From assembly GCA_022560615.1 (NCBI GenBank), contig JADFSR010000006.1, positions 1-64,000 on the forward strand: a DNA stretch of 64,000 nt, given 5' to 3'. Below the pieces are notes generated by a model. That model did no database searches, was not told the origin of the DNA, and saw only the letters and a list, made by a program, of their open reading frames with translations. How positions within the stretch are numbered: position 1 is the first letter of the stretch; each line of letters begins with the position of its first letter. The translations under genes and the position numbers were made by a program. Of this stretch, positions 58,901-64,000 are shown in pieces. This DNA comes from Gemmatimonadota bacterium (GTDB lineage Bacteria > Gemmatimonadota > Gemmatimonadetes > Longimicrobiales > Gaopeijiaceae).

Positions 58901-59824
58901 TTGGCTGAGGTCGCCGCCTCGCTTGACGAAGACGCCGCCTGGGCGCTGGTGCGCGCCGCCGTTCCGCGCGCGGTCCTCGATCCCGGGCCTCGTCGCGTGG
59001 CCCATCCCACGCGCCCGGGGCTCTGGCTGGAGCTGGGCGACTCCGGAGGCTGGGAGGCGTCGGTCCCACCCACGCCGGCTGCTCGAGATCTGCTCGACCT
59101 CTATCTGCCGCTCACCCGCGGGCCCGACCTCGTCATCGGGCAGCTCGGCCAGAGCCTCGACGGCCGCATCGCGACGGTGAGCGGGAGGTCCCACTACATC
59201 ACCGGTCCGGAGGACATCCGCCGCCTCCACCGACTTCGTGCTCTGGTCGACGCCGTGATTCTGGGGGCCGAAACCGTGGCGCAGGATGATCCGCAGCTCA
59301 CGGTGCGGGAGGTGGAGGGCGAGAATCCGGCCCGGGTGATACTCGATCCGGACGGTCGCCTCGCACAGGACTGCCGGGTCTTTTCGGACCGGGCGGCCCG
59401 GACGCTCGTGGTGCGGCGCGCCACGGCTCCTACGAGCGCCGCCCGCACGCCGGGGGTTGGTGCGTCCACAGCGGGCGAGGTGCCGCCGGGGGATGGTCCC
59501 CGATCCCCGGAAGTCCTCACCCTTCCCGCCTCCGGCCCCATGGGCTTCGACAGGGGGGGCTTCGAGCCGGGGGCCGTGCTGGAAGCGCTCCGTGCCCGAG
59601 GGCTTCGGCGGGTGCTGGTGGAGGGAGGAGGGGTCACCGTGTCGAGGTTCCTCGAGGCCGGGCTCCTCGACCGACTCCACGTGACCGTCGCGCCTATCTT
59701 GATCGGCTCGGGCCGTCCGGGGATCACCCTACCGCCGATTGAGACCCTGGACCAGGCGGTGCGGCCTCGGTGCCGTCACGTACCCCTGGGAGACGACCTC
59801 CTCTTCGATCTCGACCTGAGCTAA
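58901..59824 (+). CDS. RibD C-terminal-type pyrimidine reductase
   Basis: 307 residues starting TTG 58901. LVIGQLGQSLDGRIATVSG, the helix ALVDAVILGAETVAQDDPQL, and VLVEGGGVTVSRFLEAGLLD are the reductase domain of RibD/ArfC (dihydrofolate-reductase fold, NADPH-dependent). An extra N-terminal ~75 residues precede it, and a Pro/Gly-rich insert lies around residues 175-205. It lacks the deaminase domain of bifunctional RibD. Its 3' end overlaps the convergent membrane gene by 101 nt. Confidence 0.88.
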   Translation: MAEVAASLDEDAAWALVRAAVPRAVLDPGPRRVAHPTRPGLWLELGDSGGWEASVPPTPAARDLLDLYLPLTRGPDLVIGQLGQSLDGRIATVSGRSHYITGPEDIRRLHRLRALVDAVILGAETVAQDDPQLTVREVEGENPARVILDPDGRLAQDCRVFSDRAARTLVVRRATAPTSAARTPGVGASTAGEVPPGDGPRSPEVLTLPASGPMGFDRGGFEPGAVLEALRARGLRRVLVEGGGVTVSRFLEAGLLDRLHVTVAPILIGSGRPGITLPPIETLDQAVRPRCRHVPLGDDLLFDLDLS

Positions 59825-60698
59825 GCAGGACGAGCGCTCCCGGAAGGCTCGAGAGCAGCACCAGGATCCCGTACGCGGCCGAGATCGCCACGCCGTCCAC
59901 CGGCGTGAGCCCCACAGCACCCCAGAGGGCCGCGGCGGTGGCCTCGCGCACCCCCCACCCCGCGACCGTCACAGGGATCAGCATGCTGAGCAACACGGGA
60001 GCGACCAGGGGCAGGAGCGTCCACAGCGGGGTGCTCACCCCCACCGCGCGTGCGGCCACGACGTAGGTCGCGAGAAAGGTGCCCACGATCAGGGTGGAGC
60101 TGAGGAGCTGCGCGGGTAGGGCATCGCGCGCGAGAAGCGCGATGTGGACGTCGCGCCCGAGGGTGGCCAGGGGACCGGCGCGTGGTCGCCGGCGGAGGGC
60201 GAGAAAAGCCGCCAGCGCGGCGAAGCCTACTCCGCAGACGGCGAGCGTCAGTGTCAGGGGCACCGCGCTGAACGCAAACGGCAGGCTCGCCAGGGAGAGC
60301 GCGGCGATCCCGCCCATCACCACCTGCCCCGAAGTGCGCTCCAGGATCACGGCCAGGGCTGCGGGCCCGATGCGGCGCTCCGGTCCCGAGCGTCCGTGGC
60401 GCCACGCGCGCGAGACATCCCCCATGACGCCGCCGGGAAGAACCTGATTGAGGAAGGTCGCGAGGTAGTACTCCCGCAACGCGGCGCCGAAGGGAAGGTC
60501 CAGCCCGAGCCGGCGCGCCGTGAATCGCCACCGGAAGGCGAGGAGCACGATCTGCGGCAAGGAGATCGCGACAGCCACGAGCGCCCAGCGCGGATCGAAC
60601 CCGGCGAGGCGGTCGAGGAGCGCTCCTGCGTCCAGCCACCAGGCCAGCAGGGCCAGAAGGGCGAGGCTCACCCCCGTGCGGACGAGACCGGGGATCAC
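59724..60698 (-). CDS. Lysylphosphatidylglycerol synthase TM-like (UPF0104) membrane protein
   Basis: 324 residues, about eight helices. Conserved pieces are LREYYLATFLNQVLPGGVMG, ILERTSGQVVMGGIAAL and MLIPVTVAGWGVREATAAAL, as in the flippase-like integral-membrane half of MprF. There is no soluble aminoacyl-transfer domain. Probably a lipid or lipid-linked-product translocator in this cluster. Starts at ATG 60698 in an ATGA overlap with the methyltransferase. Confidence 0.85.
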   Translation of the reverse strand: MIPGLVRTGVSLALLALLAWWLDAGALLDRLAGFDPRWALVAVAISLPQIVLLAFRWRFTARRLGLDLPFGAALREYYLATFLNQVLPGGVMGDVSRAWRHGRSGPERRIGPAALAVILERTSGQVVMGGIAALSLASLPFAFSAVPLTLTLAVCGVGFAALAAFLALRRRPRAGPLATLGRDVHIALLARDALPAQLLSSTLIVGTFLATYVVAARAVGVSTPLWTLLPLVAPVLLSMLIPVTVAGWGVREATAAALWGAVGLTPVDGVAISAAYGILVLLSSLPGALVLLSSGRDRRGGRLPGVRDGTEAAPPGPGSQSAVG

Positions 60699-61513
60699 GG
60701 AGCGTCTGGCCTCGGGGGGAGAGCCAACAGGTCAACGTGTCCTACCTCGAGGCGGAACCGCTGGGCGGCTGTGGCGCGGCGGCGCGCGGCCCAATCCCGG
60801 ATAAGCGGCGCGTCCGCAGGGCGCTGCTCGGCCGCGGCGGCCACCCACCCGTCGATCAGCGCGCGCGCCAGCGAAGCGTCGGCGGGGCCCAGGTGCCAGG
60901 GGCTCGGGCGGAGCCGAGTGTCGTATCCGGCCGAGCGAAACGCGAGCTCCGCCGCCGGCCCGGCCGCCGGTCCGAGCGCCGGCCCCATCCCTTTGTCTCG
61001 GAGCTGATGGCTCCGCATCGCGTCGGCGACGAGAGCGTCGTCGGGGTCGGGGTCACCACCCCAGGTCATCGTGCCGTCCCATGTGAGTGTAAGCAGCGCT
61101 GCGTTCCCAGCCGCCCGGCACGTCGCGGCGAGCCGCTCCAGCCACTCGTGGGTCACCAGGTCCAGCAACGCGGATGCCGTCACGAGGTCGGCCCTGGCGA
61201 CGAGCTCCAAGCCTTCTCGGTCCAGCTCGCCGAGGACGCGCTCCACCCGAGCCACCCCGGGGACGGCGACGGCCGCGCCGGTCGCCCCGTCCAGCGCAGC
61301 GGCGTCCCTGTCCACCAAAGTCCACTCCTGCTCACCCGGAAGCCGGGGCGCGAGGTAGCGGAGGTTGGACGCGGTGCCGCTGCCCAGATCGAGCACACGC
61401 TGGCTCGGACGGGACCCAAACCACTCGGCGAGGGAGGTCACGAGATCGGCGGCGCGGGAGCGGTGATCCACCGGCTCGCGCAGGGCCAGCCAGTCGAGGG
61501 TGGCCTCACCCAC
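60695..61513 (-). CDS. Class I SAM-dependent methyltransferase
   Basis: 272 residues. SAM motif I is RVLDLGSGTASNLRYL, motif II EWTLVDRDAAAL, and motif IV lies near ADLVTASALLDLV. No membrane or targeting sequence. It is embedded between the glycosyltransferase and the flippase-like gene with 4- to 8-nt overlaps, so it should act in the same pathway. Target atom and substrate unknown. Confidence 0.87.
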   Translation of the reverse strand: MGEATLDWLALREPVDHRSRAADLVTSLAEWFGSRPSQRVLDLGSGTASNLRYLAPRLPGEQEWTLVDRDAAALDGATGAAVAVPGVARVERVLGELDREGLELVARADLVTASALLDLVTHEWLERLAATCRAAGNAALLTLTWDGTMTWGGDPDPDDALVADAMRSHQLRDKGMGPALGPAAGPAAELAFRSAGYDTRLRPSPWHLGPADASLARALIDGWVAAAAEQRPADAPLIRDWAARRRATAAQRFRLEVGHVDLLALPPRPDAP

Positions 61514-62579
61514 CCGGAGAGAGCTCCCGAACGGCGCGCTCGAAGGCCAGTGCCGCGTCGCCCCAGGTGGGGAGGGAGCGGCCGTGGCGGAGCGATCCCT
61601 CCGCGAGCCCGGCCCGCCGTGCGGCCCCCTCCGGACCCGAAAGCAACTCTTGCAGCGCGGCCGCCAGGGCCCGCTCGTCCCCGGGGGGCACGAGCACGCC
61701 GGCCTCGCTTGGCACGGTGTCCGGAACCGCTCCTCCGCGTGTGCTCAAGACCGGGAGCCCGCGGGCGAGGGCCTCGGCCAGCGCCATGCCGTAGCTCTCG
61801 AAGTGGGTGGCAAGCACAAAGAGCGAAGCGGAGTGATAGTGCGTGTCGAGCTCTGGGGAGCCGAGCTCGCCGAGGAAGTCGATCCGGTCCTCCACACCCA
61901 GCGTTCGCGCCAGCTCCATCACCGAGTCGGCGAATTCGGGCGTGTTCGTCAGGCTCCCCGCGCACAGACAGCTCCAGGGGAGGGCGCGGATGCGGGCGAG
62001 CGCGCGAACCAGCACGTCCTGCCCCTTTCCGGGGCTCACCGAGCCCACGCACAGCAGGCGGGGAGGCTCGCCGGGCCCCGGGCCCACGGCAGCCGGAGCC
62101 GGGTCCGTCCCGGGCAGTACGACGCGGACGCGGGAAGCCGTGACGCCGTACGCCCCGAGCCGTCGCGCGGTGAAGGCGCTCGTCACGACGGCCCCGGCGC
62201 ACTGCGCCAGAGACTCGCGCTCCAAGCGGGCGAGGCGCGCGCGCTCGGCCTCCTCCAACCCCGTCTCGTCGGCAAGGGGAAGGTGAATGAGGGCGGTCAG
62301 CCGCAGGCGGTCTCGGTGCGCCCGGAGAGGCTCGGGAAGTGGGCTCATGGCGAGACCGTCCAGGACCACCCTGGCGCCTTGGGGGATCCCCTCGAGCGTG
62401 CGGGCGAGGCTGGCCTCCGCGACCGCGTCGCCTTCGGGAAATCTGCCCTCGAGGGCGTGCGCGATCACCCTCCAGCCCAGCGCAATCAGGCCCTCGACGA
62501 TGCGCGCGTCGTAGAGGTAGCCGCCGGTCCGCTGGTCCAGCGGCCCCGGCGCGATCAGATGGAGCTCCCGCGGGGTCAA
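61506..62579 (-). CDS. GT4-type glycosyltransferase
   Basis: 357 residues with a GT-B fold. The donor-binding half has [32 protein letters not shown] and the E-x7-E motif in [19 protein letters not shown]. The N-terminal acceptor half starts [19 protein letters not shown]. Retaining transfer of a nucleotide-sugar residue is expected. It overlaps both neighbours (8 nt and 4 nt), strong evidence for a shared function with the pterin-synthase homologue. Confidence 0.9.
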   Translation of the reverse strand: MTPRELHLIAPGPLDQRTGGYLYDARIVEGLIALGWRVIAHALEGRFPEGDAVAEASLARTLEGIPQGARVVLDGLAMSPLPEPLRAHRDRLRLTALIHLPLADETGLEEAERARLARLERESLAQCAGAVVTSAFTARRLGAYGVTASRVRVVLPGTDPAPAAVGPGPGEPPRLLCVGSVSPGKGQDVLVRALARIRALPWSCLCAGSLTNTPEFADSVMELARTLGVEDRIDFLGELGSPELDTHYHSASLFVLATHFESYGMALAEALARGLPVLSTRGGAVPDTVPSEAGVLVPPGDERALAAALQELLSGPEGAARRAGLAEGSLRHGRSLPTWGDAALAFERAVRELSPGG

Positions 62580-63037
62580 ACCGACCCTTCGAAGGACGCC
62601 CAGGCCACGTGCGACTCGTGAAGCGTCACGGTCAGTCGCTGGAGGCCCCGCGCTCCATCCCCGAGGCGGCCGCCCCGGATCGCTACCACGAGCCGGTCGA
62701 AGATGGTGCGCGCCAGGAACTCGGTCGTCGTGTTCTGCCCCGTGAATGCGGCCTCTTCGTCCAGGTTCCGGAAGTCGAGCTCCCCGAGGACCGCCTTCAG
62801 GGTCGTGGTGGCGAGCCCGATGTCGACGACCAGGCCGTCGGCGTCGAGCTCCTCGCGCCGGAAGGTGGCGTCGACCACGTAGGTGGCTCCGTGGAGCCGC
62901 TGGGCCGGCCCGAATACCTCGCCCTGGAAGCTGTGGGCGATCATGAAGTGATCGCGAACGTTCAGGCTGTAGATAGTGCTGTCTCCAAGCGGCTCCAAGG
63001 CCGTAGTCAGGGTCGGGGGTAGCGGATGCGGTGACAC
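62576..63037 (-). CDS. 6-pyruvoyl-tetrahydropterin synthase/QueD homologue with altered active site
   Basis: About 153 residues if GTG 63037 is the start (TTG 62998 is the alternative). The T-fold is recognisable in [52 protein letters not shown] and [12 protein letters not shown]. The usual LHGHNY zinc motif is LHGATY here, so one histidine ligand is lost, and the catalytic cysteine before it is absent. The distal glutamate (HES) remains. It probably binds a pterin or pyrimidine triphosphate relative but does different chemistry. Confidence 0.82.
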   Translation of the reverse strand: MSPHPLPPTLTTALEPLGDSTIYSLNVRDHFMIAHSFQGEVFGPAQRLHGATYVVDATFRREELDADGLVVDIGLATTTLKAVLGELDFRNLDEEAAFTGQNTTTEFLARTIFDRLVVAIRGGRLGDGARGLQRLTVTLHESHVAWASFEGSV

Positions 63038-63999
63038 AGGGCCCCCTGCCCGTCCGCGGCGAGGCGGCCCATCACCTCCGGGAGCGTCTCGAAATCGCTC
63101 TCTCCCGAGATGAGGAGGTCGAGCCGCTCGTCGCCGAGCAGGTCGAGCGCGACGCCGAGCCGGCGGGAGTGGTCCCAGCGCGGAGCCCGGTCCGCGGGGA
63201 TGCGGCCCACCTGGCTGCTCCGGAGGGTGAGCCGGCGGGAGTGGAAAGCCTCTCCCAGGGGGAGCGGAACGGACCGGGTGCCGTACCAGCTCAGCTCGAC
63301 CACCATGGCCTCGACGCCCGCCGCCGACAGGGCGGTTGCGAGCCCCTGCGGGCTTCCGCTCGCGTGGAAGACGAAATCGGCGTCCACTCCGGCCGGGGCG
63401 ACATCGGCGAATTCCAGCCCCAGACCCCGGGCCACGCCCTCTCGAGACGGGTCGATATCCACCAGGCTCACGTGAGTCGCGGGTATCTGCCGGCACAGCC
63501 ACGCGACGAGGAGCCCCACGACCCCGCCGCCGATCACGACGATCCGGTCGCCAGCCGACGGTCGCGCGTCCCACACCGCGTTGAGGGCGGTTTCCATGTT
63601 CGCGCCGAGCACGGCGCGCTCGGGGGGCAGGCCGTCGGGCAGGACGCGCACGGCCCGGGCCGGCACCAGGTAGAGGTCCTGGTGGGGGTGGAGGCAGAAG
63701 ACGTGCCGCCCGACGAGCGAGGGCTCGGGCTGGTCCGGCGCCTCCAGTACCTCGCCCACGCTGCTGTACCCGTATTTTACGGGTCCGGGGAAGTCGCCCT
63801 CCTGGAACGGCGCTCGCATCACCTGGTGCTGGGACGGCGGCACCTCGCCCCGAAAGACCAGCGCTTCCGTGCCTCGGCTGATGCCGGAGTAGAGGGCGCG
63901 CACGAGCACCTGGTCCGGCTCCCGGGGCCCGAGCGGCGACGTGACGATCTCTCCGTGGCCCGGAGTGCGGATCCAGAACTGGCGAGCGGTTCTCGGCAC
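63007..63999 (-). CDS. Zinc-type alcohol dehydrogenase-like protein, start at window edge
   Basis: 330 residues of medium-chain dehydrogenase. The GroES-like half has [19 protein letters not shown] and [12 protein letters not shown], and the Rossmann half has [18 protein letters not shown] with VDIDPSREG. The GHE catalytic-zinc motif typical of true alcohol dehydrogenases is not present, so it may lack zinc. The frame opens at a GTG at 63999 right at the window edge, so the real start could be further upstream. It overlaps the pterin-synthase homologue by up to 31 nt. Confidence 0.85.
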   Translation of the reverse strand: MPRTARQFWIRTPGHGEIVTSPLGPREPDQVLVRALYSGISRGTEALVFRGEVPPSQHQVMRAPFQEGDFPGPVKYGYSSVGEVLEAPDQPEPSLVGRHVFCLHPHQDLYLVPARAVRVLPDGLPPERAVLGANMETALNAVWDARPSAGDRIVVIGGGVVGLLVAWLCRQIPATHVSLVDIDPSREGVARGLGLEFADVAPAGVDADFVFHASGSPQGLATALSAAGVEAMVVELSWYGTRSVPLPLGEAFHSRRLTLRSSQVGRIPADRAPRWDHSRRLGVALDLLGDERLDLLISGESDFETLPEVMGRLAADGQGALCHRIRYPRP

Positions 64000-64000
64000 G

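Noticed and set aside
60737-62143. 468-codon plus-strand frame across the methyltransferase and glycosyltransferase
   Set aside because: Composition is Arg/Pro/Gly-rich, and both genes on the other strand are well conserved.
1-64000. tRNA, rRNA or CRISPR array
   Set aside because: No cloverleaf-like T-loop/anticodon pattern, rRNA segment or regularly spaced repeats were seen; short RNAs could still be missed by eye.

Overview
This 64 kb window is GC-rich chromosomal DNA, most likely from an uncultivated Gemmatimonadota or a close relative. The main clues are two large FtsX/MacB-type duplicated permeases, a broken kinase start with the motif LGEGGMASVYLAEDIKH, many secreted peptidases and amidohydrolases, a TonB-plug-like lipoprotein, and dense operons joined by 4-nt start/stop overlaps. 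The lineage is inferred from gene content; no rRNA or tRNA gene was seen.

Layout. 1-2.6 kb: two overlapping tyrosine recombinases, probably the last two of a recombinase-in-trio (RIT-like) element, abutting a third recombinase that is cut off inside its active-site motif. 2.8-4.7 kb: a MarR regulator with a probably leaderless promoter, a two-subunit ThDP decarboxylase and a kinase fragment. 4.8-8 kb: three toxin-antitoxin loci (RHH/PIN, MazEF, VapC with a damaged antitoxin) around hldD. 9-14.2 kb: a tripartite tricarboxylate transporter (tctC, tctB, tctA) with a ThDP lyase gene inside the operon; tctA has lost its C-terminal frame. 14.2-17.2 kb: an FtsX permease fused in frame to a RelE/ParE-like domain, behind a truncated Phd antitoxin. 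17.2-31 kb: thiol-redox genes (dsbA-like, ccdA), HD proteins, hydrolases, cobalamin adenosyltransferase, ferredoxin, arginase, DoxX and a sugar transferase. 31-43 kb: a second permease, secreted peptidases (M1, M20), a deleted D-aminoacylase-like amidohydrolase, a keto-sugar set (two DUF1080 proteins and a Gfo/Idh oxidoreductase), DUF1028 and a bacilliredoxin.

43-48 kb holds a molybdenum hydroxylase of the 4-hydroxybenzoyl-CoA reductase type; its FAD subunit carries the extra [4Fe-4S] cysteine loop, and a DUF1460 gene sits inside the operon. 48-49.7 kb is a patchwork of broken mobile genes: an IS21 transposase fragment joined to a tyrosine-recombinase C-terminus, with the IS end cutting an endonuclease/phosphatase-family gene. 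49.7-55 kb encodes osmoregulated periplasmic glucan synthesis (mdoG, mdoH) with a divergent alkaline-phosphatase-superfamily membrane enzyme.

55.3-64 kb is the most intriguing part. It combines a GTP cyclohydrolase II with an extra N-terminal domain, a RibD-type reductase, a creatininase-family amidohydrolase, a pyruvoyl-tetrahydropterin-synthase homologue lacking canonical active-site residues, a zinc-alcohol-dehydrogenase-like protein, a glycosyltransferase, two methyltransferases, a cytochrome b561 and a flippase-like membrane protein. It reads as a pathway from GTP to a modified, glycosylated pyrimidine, pterin or flavin-like compound that I cannot name. The window also shows repeated gene damage (internal deletions, frameshifts, truncations), which is either real decay or a sign of a composite assembly.
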